Shown here: in pieces, positions 1 through 5,605 of the stretch
Layout of the letters: the number at the start of each line of letters is the position of its first letter
Position numbering within the stretch: position 1 is the stretch's first letter
NCBI GenBank assembly: GCA_007124415.1
Contig: SLFE01000130.1
Span: 1 to 7,142 of the forward strand
Direction of reading: 5' to 3'
Length of the DNA: 7,142 nucleotides
Origin: Waddliaceae bacterium
GTDB lineage: Bacteria > Chlamydiota > Chlamydiia > Chlamydiales > SLFE01
Position numbers and translations under genes: made by a program
Notes under the pieces: model-generated
The model's input: only the letters and a program-made list of their open reading frames with translations
Told to the model about the DNA's origin: nothing
Database searches by the model: none

Positions 1-1
1 C

Positions 2-211
2 CACCGAAATCTTCAAAGGATCATCCCTTTTCACTCCAAATACCTGGCCGACGCGAAGTCAAACACGGTTTGGTGCCTCACCGACGACAAAATCCTGTGG
101 CAGCATGGGATCAACATATCCTCGATAGAGGCGAAATTGGAAAGCGCAGGCAAAACGCGCCTGCTTTATGTCGACGAGCAAAATTGTCTTTATGCTCATA
201 CTATACCGTGA
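2..211 (+). CDS. C-terminal end of an unrecognised protein (5' end outside window)
   Basis: Frame 2 is open from the left edge to a TGA at 209-211, giving 69 visible residues. They read like a real protein: mixed hydrophobic and charged residues, for example NTVWCLTDDKILWQHG in the middle and KTRLLYVDEQ near the end, finishing at HTIP. No ATG lies within the fragment, so the gene begins upstream of the window. I recognise no family or motif and assign no function. Its last 11 bases overlap the end of the convergent oxidoreductase gene, an ordinary tail-to-tail arrangement. A + strand ATG reading frame in another register (70-282) competes here, but it runs deep into the oxidoreductase gene and is arginine-rich and low in plausibility. 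What is seen is only an open frame with protein-like composition; that it is a gene is an inference. Confidence 0.55.
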   Translation, partial: HRNLQRIIPFHSKYLADAKSNTVWCLTDDKILWQHGINISSIEAKLESAGKTRLLYVDEQNCLYAHTIP

Positions 212-1232
212 GTACTATTTTGCCGGCGGTGTTGCCCGATTCCAAGGCCTTGTGCGCATCGGCAACCTGCTCGAAAGGATAAGATGCCGATGTCAAAGGG
301 CTTATCTTCCCCTCGCCCAGCATCTCTAAAAGTTTTTCCGTCATCTGTTTAAGCCGATCGGTTCGATCAAACAAGTAGCTCAAATTGAACGCTAAAACAT
401 TGCGGTTTTTATTTGTCATAGTCAGCGGGTTGAAGCGCGGGGTGCGGAGGTAGTCCCAAAACACTTTGATCCAGTTCGGTGTTCCCCTTCCTTTCGACAG
501 CATGGTGTGGAAACCGTAAATCACAAGCCTTCCCACCGGCGCCAGGTGCTCATAGCTTTGCTTGAGGGTTTCGACGCCGTTGGGATCCATCGCGATGTCG
601 CAGCCGTCCGGAGCTAAAGCCTCGACCCTTTCCCATAAGTTCTCCCTCGATTTGTCGATCACCTCGTCGGCTCCCAGGGATTTTGTGTAGTCGATTTTAT
701 GAGACGCCCCCACAACGCCGATCACCCGGCACCCTGCGGCCTTGCCGAGCTGAACCAAAGCGCTGCCAACGCCTCCGGCAGCGGAATGAATAAGAAGCGT
801 CTCTCCCTTGCGGGGATGGGCTAGCTCGTGCAAAGCGAAATAAGCCGTCAGATACACAACAGGGAAACCCGCTCCCTGAACGAAGTCGAGATTGTCCGGC
901 AGCCGAATGACGTTGGATTCTTTGACAGCCAATTGCGTCGCATAGCCGCCGAACCTTGTTGCAGCTATCACCCTGTCTCCCTGATTAAAGAGAGTTGCCC
1001 CCCTTCCGGCCTCCCGCACAATTCCCGCCACCTCGAACCCGGGAGTAATCGGCCAGCCGACAAACTCTTTTGCCGATTGGTACACCCCCATCCTCACCAG
1101 GCAGTCGGCATAGTTGACCCCGATCGCCTTCACATCGATGACAACTTCTCCTTCGTCCGGCTCGAGATCGGGAAACTCTTCGATGCCAAGACGGTCATAA
1201 CTTCCCGGTTTTTCTATCACAACCTTTTTCAT
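201..1232 (-). CDS. VAT-1-like NADPH:quinone oxidoreductase (zinc-free MDR family)
   Basis: This is a complete 343-residue medium-chain dehydrogenase/reductase, the usual length for quinone oxidoreductases. The N-terminal GroES-like half (about 1-125) carries VNYADCLVRMGVY and TPGFEVAG. The GHE zinc ligand motif of alcohol dehydrogenases is GFE here (65-67) and no four-cysteine structural zinc lobe is present, so the enzyme should be zinc-independent. The Rossmann half has the nucleotide-binding AAGGVG at 151-156, followed by a GRLVIYGF strand near 234-241. The segment with NPLTM, NKNRNV and FNLSYLF resembles the VAT-1/crystallin-like branch. It probably reduces quinones or reactive enals and enones with NADPH in the cytosol; the substrate is inferred. 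The ATG at 1230-1232 is preceded on the minus strand by a purine-rich GGAAAGGGG a few bases upstream. The gene is divergent from the nucleotidyltransferase-kinase gene and likely monocistronic. Confidence 0.9.
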   Translation of the reverse strand: MKKVVIEKPGSYDRLGIEEFPDLEPDEGEVVIDVKAIGVNYADCLVRMGVYQSAKEFVGWPITPGFEVAGIVREAGRGATLFNQGDRVIAATRFGGYATQLAVKESNVIRLPDNLDFVQGAGFPVVYLTAYFALHELAHPRKGETLLIHSAAGGVGSALVQLGKAAGCRVIGVVGASHKIDYTKSLGADEVIDKSRENLWERVEALAPDGCDIAMDPNGVETLKQSYEHLAPVGRLVIYGFHTMLSKGRGTPNWIKVFWDYLRTPRFNPLTMTNKNRNVLAFNLSYLFDRTDRLKQMTEKLLEMLGEGKISPLTSASYPFEQVADAHKALESGNTAGKIVLTV

Positions 1233-1288
1233 GCCTTAACCCCTTTCCGGCGATATTGCCATTAATAAAGAAAGAGTATATTATTTTT

Positions 1289-1301
1289 TGCTATAATTAT
1301 A
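1289..1301. promoter_or_regulatory. Divergent promoter with palindromic extended -10 (TATAATTATA)
   Basis: The 80-base divergent spacer contains TATAATTATA at 1292-1301, a perfect palindrome that places a consensus TATAAT on both strands (+ at 1292-1297, - at 1296-1301). On the + strand it is preceded by TGC (1289-1291), giving the extended -10 form TGnTATAAT, which can work without a good -35; I see no good -35 at the standard spacing. From this box + transcription would start near 1303-1305, only about 9 bases before the ATG at 1313. The minus-strand start near 1289 would give the oxidoreductase gene a leader of about 57 bases. An alternative, upstream + strand -10 is TATATT at 1277-1282, with a poorly spaced TTGCCA at 1256-1261. 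The motif is seen; its activity is inferred. Confidence 0.5.
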
Positions 1302-1305
1302 GGAG
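1301..1305 (+). promoter_or_regulatory. Shine-Dalgarno AGGAG that fixes the start of the fusion gene
   Basis: AGGAG lies 7 bases before the ATG at 1313. This start places the N-terminal beta strand and the HxGH loop at the position normal for nucleotidyltransferases. The longer in-frame start, a TTG at 1256, lacks a recognisable ribosome site and would add an unrelated 19-residue leader translated across the promoter. If transcription begins at the TATAAT box just upstream, this SD would be partly cut from the 5' end of the mRNA. Confidence 0.75.
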
Positions 1306-1312
1306 ATTTTGC

Positions 1313-2866
1313 ATGCAAAACATCGGCATATGCTGCGGATCATACGATCCGCCCCACAACGGACATAAAGCGGTTATCGATAAAGCTTTGGAGGACTGCG
1401 AAAAAGTCTACGTCATTTACAGTGACCCCAACCCCAATAAACCCCGCAGAACAGACGACAAAACGAGAAGGGCGATGCTCGACGCCCTTCTCAAAGACAA
1501 TCCGCAAGTCGACATCAGCAAGTCATCGCGCTTCCATCTTCCAAAGGAGCTGAGAGAGAAATACCCTCAAAGCAAAATAATCGGAATCATGGGCTCGGAC
1601 GGAGCACTGCACTATGCAAAAAAGACAAGCGTTCCCGATCATTTTAAATATATCGATGGCTGGAAAATCATCATGAGAGACGGAGACAAGGATGAACCAA
1701 TGCCGGAAAGCCTTGGAGGGAAAAAAGTCACAGTGATCCGCGGCGTTTCCGATCAAGGCACAAGTTCAACAGCGGTACGGGATGTTTTGCTAAAAAATCC
1801 TCAATTTTTTGAATCAGACGCACCCATCAAGCGCCTCCCGCCCGTTTCAAAGGAAGTCCTTGAAATCATCAAAAAAGAAAAACTCTACTACCTTCCGGAT
1901 AAAGAAATTATATCGGCAATCAACGACGGGGAAGAAGTCGTCAAAGTGACTAACGGACTTTCAGGAGACAGGGTTTATAAAACAGGAGATATTTTCGCAA
2001 AAGCGATTATCGGTTCTATGGCCGAAACAAACAGCTTAAGGAAAAAAAAGGGCATGGAGCGGTTGCGGTCACTGCAAGTGCCATCCCTGACCATGCCGGA
2101 AGTGCTCTCGCTCACCCACCACACGAATTTTTCTCTGCTTAAAATGACCGCCGCTTCCGGACAATCGCTGGATGATTTGATGAAAGCCTGCAAAACTTCT
2201 CAAGATGCCCTTAACAAGGCGCTGTTATCGACGGAGATTGTAGGCAGAGCAATAGCGAAAATTCATCAAGAGAAATTAAAGGTGGCAAAACCCCTGGAGC
2301 AAACGAAGTGGGACCAATATGTCGCAGTCTTGCATAGGACGACCGAGTTGCTTCGGAATTATCCGCGCTTTTACCAAGGCCTCGATATCGCTTCCTATGT
2401 CGAAGCTGTCGACAGCCTTATAGACGAAATGCAAAAGGAATCGCCAAAATACTGCACATCCCACGGCGATGCAGATCCCGCCAATTGGTTCATTGATGAC
2501 AATCAGGCGACGGCTATAGACTGCGGCGACGTTGCCGACGATTTTGCCGAAAAGGATTATTATGAATGGCTCTCCGTTCTCCGCCTTGTGGGCAATCGCC
2601 ATAAGCTGGGCAATGAAGAAATCATAGCCCTTCAAAAAGCCTTTGAAAAGGGATATAACAAGATAAGGGCCAGAGATATCAACGATGTCTCCGCCCGTTT
2701 TTTCCGCATTTACTGGCTCAGTTTCGCACTCAATTTCAAAACAAAATTCCTGCTCAATCCCAATAAATATAAGGACTCGGATGTTAAGACGGCAAAATCC
2801 AGGATATCCGAGCTGATCAAGCAGATAAGCGGCGAACTGAAAGGGAATAGCCTCGAATATTTCTAA
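1313..2866 (+). CDS. NadD/NMNAT-like nucleotidyltransferase fused to APH/choline-kinase-type phosphotransferase
   Basis: This 517-residue protein has two catalytic domains. Residues 1-195 form an HxGH nucleotidyltransferase: GSYDPPHNGH (9-18, H15 and H18), NPNKPRR (40-46), a GSD near 94-96 where NadD has its nucleotide-contacting loop, SSTAVR (151-156) matching the ISSTxxR signature, and a closing VSKEVLEIIKKEKLYYL typical of NadD ends. Residues from about 205 to the end are an APH fold: a possible ATP-binding lysine at 230 (FAKAI), the catalytic-loop motif HGDADPAN (384-391) and metal-binding D403 in AIDCGD. By family knowledge the first half transfers AMP or CMP to a phosphorylated substrate and the second makes such a phosphorylated substrate. 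A kinase-then-nucleotidyltransferase salvage enzyme is therefore the obvious model: nicotinamide riboside to NAD, or choline to CDP-choline. The NadD-like loops favour the NMN option, but the substrate is not proven. The domains come from different families than those in NadR. The start is set by AGGAG at 1301-1305. Confidence 0.85.
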   Translation: MQNIGICCGSYDPPHNGHKAVIDKALEDCEKVYVIYSDPNPNKPRRTDDKTRRAMLDALLKDNPQVDISKSSRFHLPKELREKYPQSKIIGIMGSDGALHYAKKTSVPDHFKYIDGWKIIMRDGDKDEPMPESLGGKKVTVIRGVSDQGTSSTAVRDVLLKNPQFFESDAPIKRLPPVSKEVLEIIKKEKLYYLPDKEIISAINDGEEVVKVTNGLSGDRVYKTGDIFAKAIIGSMAETNSLRKKKGMERLRSLQVPSLTMPEVLSLTHHTNFSLLKMTAASGQSLDDLMKACKTSQDALNKALLSTEIVGRAIAKIHQEKLKVAKPLEQTKWDQYVAVLHRTTELLRNYPRFYQGLDIASYVEAVDSLIDEMQKESPKYCTSHGDADPANWFIDDNQATAIDCGDVADDFAEKDYYEWLSVLRLVGNRHKLGNEEIIALQKAFEKGYNKIRARDINDVSARFFRIYWLSFALNFKTKFLLNPNKYKDSDVKTAKSRISELIKQISGELKGNSLEYF

Positions 2867-2874
2867 CGAGCCAA

Positions 2875-2901
2875 TTGACAAAGCCTTCATATTAGGATAA
2901 A
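2875..2901 (+). promoter_or_regulatory. Candidate promoter of the small membrane protein gene
   Basis: A perfect -35 hexamer TTGACA sits at 2875-2880, directly after the fusion gene's stop codon (2864-2866). The best -10 at roughly normal spacing is the weak GATAAA at 2896-2901 (15-base spacer). A better-looking TATAGT at 2904-2909 is 23 bases away, too far for a standard sigma-70 promoter. The membrane protein gene therefore probably has its own start as well as possible read-through from upstream, since no terminator is visible in the 54-base gap. Confidence 0.4.
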
Positions 2902-2920
2902 AGTATAGTTTGGAGGCATT

Positions 2921-3355
2921 ATGACATTTAGACTTTGGATTTTGAGGCTGGTCTTGCTGCTCATCGGAATATTTTTTATCTTCGGTATCTATGCAGCCAT
3001 GCACTATTGGCCGTGGGGATGGGTCTGGGAGCCAAAGCATGAGGTCTATGAATGGGTGCTCCTGGGAATCTACGCGACCTTGGGGGTTTTCCTGATTTGG
3101 GCAGTCAAAAACCCTCTCGAACACCTGAGTTTAATCTGGTTCACTTTCTGGTCAAGCATCGTCCATGGCGGCATTAAGCTTTTTGAAGCTTTAATCGATA
3201 AAAATGAATATGGCCATTTACTCGGCGATATTCCCGCTTTTTTTATTATTGCTCTCATTCTTTGGTATTTAACACCCAGACAACGAGAGCTTGATGCCCT
3301 TCCCGAGACAAGCGAAGATAATTCTGAAGAGTTATCGGAGCGAGAAGCTTATTGA
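2921..3355 (+). CDS. Four-helix inner-membrane protein, DUF6632-like
   Basis: This is a 144-residue integral membrane protein. Hydrophobic segments are at about 5-27, 43-62, 69-91 and 100-118, followed by an acidic C-terminal tail (about 119-144) rich in Glu, Asp and Ser. Conserved-looking positions in the helices and loops are the MHYWPWGW turn (27-34), YATLGVFL (51-58), KNPLEH (63-68), FTFWSSIVHGGI (74-85) and GHLLGD (98-103). From memory these resemble the uncharacterised DUF6632 family, whose members share the YATLGVFL, NP..H, T.WSS..H and GHLLGD pattern. No enzymatic function is known to me. The ATG at 2921 has GGAGG (2912-2916) four bases upstream. The gene lies 54 bases after the fusion gene and converges on the CaaX protein gene. 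The acidic tail is probably cytoplasmic or periplasmic depending on topology, which I cannot settle. Confidence 0.8.
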   Translation: MTFRLWILRLVLLLIGIFFIFGIYAAMHYWPWGWVWEPKHEVYEWVLLGIYATLGVFLIWAVKNPLEHLSLIWFTFWSSIVHGGIKLFEALIDKNEYGHLLGDIPAFFIIALILWYLTPRQRELDALPETSEDNSEELSEREAY

Positions 3356-3360
3356 TCAAT
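3351..3360. repeat. Short palindrome ATTGATCAAT over the membrane gene's stop
   Basis: A perfect 10-base palindrome includes the TGA stop (3353-3355) of the membrane protein gene and lies four bases before the larger inverted repeat. It may be chance, as 10-base palindromes are expected every few kilobases. It is listed because it is part of a dense symmetrical stretch between two convergent genes. Confidence 0.3.
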
Positions 3361-3364
3361 TCCC

Positions 3365-3386
3365 TCTAGGGAGTGTACTCCCTAGA
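3365..3386. terminator. Perfect inverted repeat between convergent genes, possible bidirectional terminator
   Basis: TCTAGGGAGT at 3365-3374 is repeated exactly in reverse complement at 3377-3386, with only two bases between them (in RNA, a 9-pair stem with a four-base TGTA loop). It lies between the convergent membrane protein and CaaX protein genes and overlaps the latter's stop codon (3382-3384). The position fits a bidirectional transcription terminator. However, neither strand shows a T-run after the stem, so classic Rho-independent termination is not supported. An RNA 3'-end stabilising hairpin or a protein-binding operator are alternatives. Confidence 0.5.
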
Positions 3387-3897
3387 AAATGACGCATTTA
3401 TTTCGTTTCGAACCGCTGATCAACTCCATGATGTCTTCTATATATAATTCTTTAAACGGTTCTTTCCCGCTTAGAACAATGACTTTATAACACTCAAGAG
3501 TCTCGTGGGGAACCCGCACCTCTTCCTTGAAACCAAGACACTTATAGGCGGCTTCATATCTTTCGTCAAGAGTGTGTTTTTCGGATTCAACAATGCTGAT
3601 CTGCTGCTTTAAACTTTCTTCATCTTCTTCAGGGATAAAATCGGCTCCCGATGACGATTCCCCAAAAAGCCTTTGGACCCGATTCATTTGCGACGGACGT
3701 AAAAAGCGGGGATCGATCGCATGATATTTTTCCCGCAGATCCTTGTTTATCCCTCCGTTTTGTGCGGAAATGAGGTTATCGACAATACTTGAGGCCTCCA
3801 ACTGTTTTCTCTTAAAGTCCGAAATAGCCTTGTCCACGGCAAAAAAAACGGCCTTACGCCCTTCACCTTTCAAGGTCGAATTTTGTTCATTTATCAT
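3382..3897 (-). CDS. Hydrophilic protein with C-terminal CaaX box (CVIF); candidate prenylated effector
   Basis: The protein has 171 residues from the ATG at 3897, or 177 from an ATG at 3915. I chose 3897 because AAGG and AGGG elements lie just before it, while the outer ATG has no Shine-Dalgarno and would leave a leader of about 6 bases after the predicted TATACT. It has no signal peptide or membrane segment. The middle is acidic and probably helical or coiled-coil (IPEEDEESLKQQISIVESEK, then LDERYEAAYKCLGF). The end reads GSKRNKCVIF followed by TAG: a basic stretch and then Cys-Val-Ile-Phe as the last four residues. This satisfies the eukaryotic CaaX rule, and from memory is the same tetrapeptide that ends human R-Ras2/TC21. 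Bacteria lack CaaX prenyltransferases, but effectors of intracellular pathogens such as Legionella AnkB use host ones. I recognise no other domain. Prenylation and secretion are inferred; the motif could be chance. Confidence 0.7.
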   Translation of the reverse strand: MINEQNSTLKGEGRKAVFFAVDKAISDFKRKQLEASSIVDNLISAQNGGINKDLREKYHAIDPRFLRPSQMNRVQRLFGESSSGADFIPEEDEESLKQQISIVESEKHTLDERYEAAYKCLGFKEEVRVPHETLECYKVIVLSGKEPFKELYIEDIMELISGSKRNKCVIF

Positions 3898-3927
3898 AAA
3901 ACCCTGCCTTTTCATCTTTTTAGTTTC

Positions 3928-3935
3928 AGTATACT
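3928..3935. promoter_or_regulatory. Divergent promoter with shared palindromic -10 (AGTATACT)
   Basis: The spacer between the CaaX protein gene (-) and the GDPD gene (+) contains AGTATACT, a perfect 8-base palindrome. It provides TATACT on the + strand (3930-3935) and on the - strand (3928-3933). Transcription would start near 3942 for the GDPD gene, about 19 bases before its ATG, and near 3921 for the CaaX gene, about 24 bases before the preferred ATG at 3897. No convincing -35 is visible on either strand; TTTTCA at 3909-3914 is the nearest + candidate, with a short spacer. Opposite start sites drawn from one -10 would place both genes under shared control. Confidence 0.45.
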
Positions 3936-3960
3936 ATCAAGACAGCAGGAAAAAAACCAA

Positions 3961-4782
3961 ATGTTCGACAAAGTTTGTCTTATCAGTGCGGCTTGGTTTA
4001 TAATGTCGTATATGCCGCCGGCCTCCTTAAGCGCCTTCAGCGTGATCGCCCATCGCGGCAATTCTTCGGAATCGCCTGAAAATACATTGGCCTCATTTCT
4101 TCAGGCTATCGAACTCGGCGTCGAATACATCGAATGCGATATCCACTTGACCAAGGACAAAGTTCCCGTGGTCGTTCATGATCACATCCTCGAAAGAACA
4201 ACGGACAACAACAAGCCTTTGCTGATTAATGAGATTACCGCCGAGGAGCTAAGCAGGCTCGACGCGGGAAGCTGGTATGATCAATCTTTTGCGGGTCAAT
4301 CAATTCCGACCTTGGAACAGGTCCTGAAACTCCCCTTCGGCACTACAGGGCTCATGATCGAAATCAAAGACGAGTCCTCAGGCGAGTATGAAATTGCCGA
4401 AGCTGTCGCTCAAATCCTTCTGAAAACACCTTCGATGCCGCCAATCGTAATCGGAAGCTTCAATCCCGCGATTTTAGCCTTTGTCCGCAAGCTCATTCCC
4501 CAGGTACCGATTATTGCAATCATTGAAGATTTGAATTTGCTGGCTTGGCACAATTCCAACCGTCCTGATTTATATGCCTTTGACAAAGATATAGTTACAA
4601 AAAATTTAATTCAAGCGGCCCACAGCGAAAACAAGCGTGTTTGGGCCTGGACTATTGATGACGACAAGAAAATGGAGGAGCTGGCAGAATGGGGCATAGA
4701 CGGAGTTATCACAAATTATCCCAGAGCCGCGCTTCTCATTAGGCCGAGGAGCCAAATCAAAGAGACAGTTTGGACTAAATAG
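3961..4782 (+). CDS. Exported glycerophosphodiester phosphodiesterase (GDPD)
   Basis: This 273-residue enzyme is a single TIM-barrel GDPD domain after an N-terminal export signal. Catalytic and metal-site residues are all present: HRG (H31), the E58-x-D60 pair in IECDIH, H73 in VVVHD, and E134/K136 in LMIEIKDE. The C-terminal VWAWTIDDD and GIDGVITNYP are typical. By family knowledge it hydrolyses glycerophosphodiesters (for example glycerophosphocholine or glycerophosphoethanolamine) to glycerol-3-phosphate and an alcohol, using a divalent metal. Residues 1-25 (K4, then VCLISAAWFIM and PPASLSA) look like a Sec signal peptide, with possible cleavage after A25, so it probably acts in the periplasm. 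I chose the ATG at 3961 because AGGA lies 10 bases upstream. A longer in-frame start at 3883 would overlap the divergent CaaX gene and read through the promoter. First gene of a likely operon. Confidence 0.9.
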   Translation: MFDKVCLISAAWFIMSYMPPASLSAFSVIAHRGNSSESPENTLASFLQAIELGVEYIECDIHLTKDKVPVVVHDHILERTTDNNKPLLINEITAEELSRLDAGSWYDQSFAGQSIPTLEQVLKLPFGTTGLMIEIKDESSGEYEIAEAVAQILLKTPSMPPIVIGSFNPAILAFVRKLIPQVPIIAIIEDLNLLAWHNSNRPDLYAFDKDIVTKNLIQAAHSENKRVWAWTIDDDKKMEELAEWGIDGVITNYPRAALLIRPRSQIKETVWTK

Positions 4783-4785
4783 GAG
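4781..4785 (+). promoter_or_regulatory. Shine-Dalgarno AGGAG overlapping the GDPD stop codon
   Basis: AGGAG begins inside the TAG stop codon (4780-4782) of the GDPD gene and lies 6 bases before the SDR start at 4792. The overlap implies that a ribosome finishing GDPD covers the SDR initiation region, which supports a shared transcript and possible translational coupling. Confidence 0.7.
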
Positions 4786-4791
4786 TCACTT

Positions 4792-5571
4792 ATGAAAAAA
4801 CCGGTTGCTTTGATCACAGGAGCTTCAAGCGGCATTGGAAGGGAGCTGGCGAAGGTTCACGCATCTAAAGGAGGAGACCTTGTCATCGTCGCCAGGCGCG
4901 AAGAGAGGCTCAACGAACTTAAAGAGGAGCTGGAATCAAATCATGGCTGCCATGTCGCTGTTTTGGCCAAAGATTTGTCTGTTCGGAAGTCCCGAAAAGA
5001 AATCTTTGATTATACCGAATCAAAAGGCATCGAAGTCGACTACTTGATCAACAATGCCGGCTTCGGCGCTCTAGGCCCCTACCATGAGCAGGACTGGCAA
5101 AGGTATCAAAATATGATTGAAGTGAATATCACGGCCCTGTCCGAGCTGACGTGGCTCTATTTAAAACCGATGACTAAGAGGAACTCGGGAAAAATTATGA
5201 ACGTCTCCTCTGTCGCGGGGTTTACCCCCGGACCGCGCCACGCAGTCTACTTCGCCACAAAAGCTTATGTAACTTCTCTCTCTGAAGCTCTTGCCGAAGA
5301 GCTCCGGAATACCGATATTACAGTAACGGCCCTCTGCCCAGGCTTTACCGACACCGAATTTGCCGAAGCGGGCAACGCCCAAGCTGCCAGAGGGATGAAA
5401 TTTACCACCACGCCAGACAAAGTGGCTGAATACGGGTACCGCGCTATGATCAAAGGAAAAACCGTTGCTGTCGAAGGGATTATCAATAAATTTTTGGTAG
5501 CGGTCGGCATCAGAACGATGCCGAGAAAATTGATAACAAAAGTTTCCCGCTTCTTGATGGAAAAAGGGTAA
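4792..5571 (+). CDS. Classical short-chain dehydrogenase/reductase (SDR)
   Basis: This 259-residue protein has the full classical SDR set: the TGASSGIG cofactor loop (9-16), ARREERL after the second strand with R35/R36, which favours NADP(H), NNAG at 87-90, catalytic N112 (EVNITAL), S140 in NVSSVAG, and Y153/K157 in YFATK, followed by LCPGFTDTEF. It resembles the DltE/YqjQ-type group of cytosolic oxidoreductases (COG0300), whose substrates are mostly unknown. I infer a carbonyl or alcohol substrate, possibly lipid-derived given its neighbours. No signal peptide or membrane segment is evident. The start is 9 bases after the GDPD stop, and the Shine-Dalgarno AGGAG overlaps that stop. SodC follows 34 bases downstream, so the three are probably cotranscribed. 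Confidence 0.92.
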   Translation: MKKPVALITGASSGIGRELAKVHASKGGDLVIVARREERLNELKEELESNHGCHVAVLAKDLSVRKSRKEIFDYTESKGIEVDYLINNAGFGALGPYHEQDWQRYQNMIEVNITALSELTWLYLKPMTKRNSGKIMNVSSVAGFTPGPRHAVYFATKAYVTSLSEALAEELRNTDITVTALCPGFTDTEFAEAGNAQAARGMKFTTTPDKVAEYGYRAMIKGKTVAVEGIINKFLVAVGIRTMPRKLITKVSRFLMEKG

Positions 5572-5593
5572 TCAGGCAGTGTCGAAAAACAAA

Positions 5594-5598
5594 GGGAG
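5594..5598 (+). promoter_or_regulatory. Shine-Dalgarno GGGAG fixing the SodC start
   Basis: GGGAG lies 7 bases before the ATG at 5606. This start puts the lipoprotein signal at the N terminus. The in-frame GTG at 5579 would add nine residues (SKNKGRID after the initiator) ahead of the signal peptide and has no comparable ribosome site. Confidence 0.7.
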
Positions 5599-5605
5599 AA
5601 TTGAT

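Noticed and set aside
70..282. + strand ORF of 70 residues in another frame at the left edge
   Set aside because: It runs antisense into the oxidoreductase gene, its composition is not protein-like, and the frame 2 fragment (2-211) is the better reading.
828..1265. + strand ORF of 145 residues opposite the oxidoreductase
   Set aside because: Antisense to a clear family member and without any recognisable motif.
1256..1312. Upstream TTG start adding 19 residues to the fusion protein
   Set aside because: No ribosome site, crosses the promoter boxes, and the extension does not belong to the nucleotidyltransferase fold; the ATG at 1313 has AGGAG 7 bases upstream.
2904..2909. TATAGT as the -10 partner of TTGACA before the membrane gene
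   Set aside because: The spacer would be 23 bases, too long for a normal sigma-70 promoter.
2276..3124. - strand ORF of 282 residues opposite the fusion and membrane genes
   Set aside because: It spans two well-supported + strand genes and the promoter between them, shows no domain, and mirrors their codons; an antisense shadow.
3883..3960. Longer start for the GDPD gene
   Set aside because: It overlaps the divergent CaaX gene and its promoter; the ATG at 3961 has a Shine-Dalgarno and gives a normal signal peptide.
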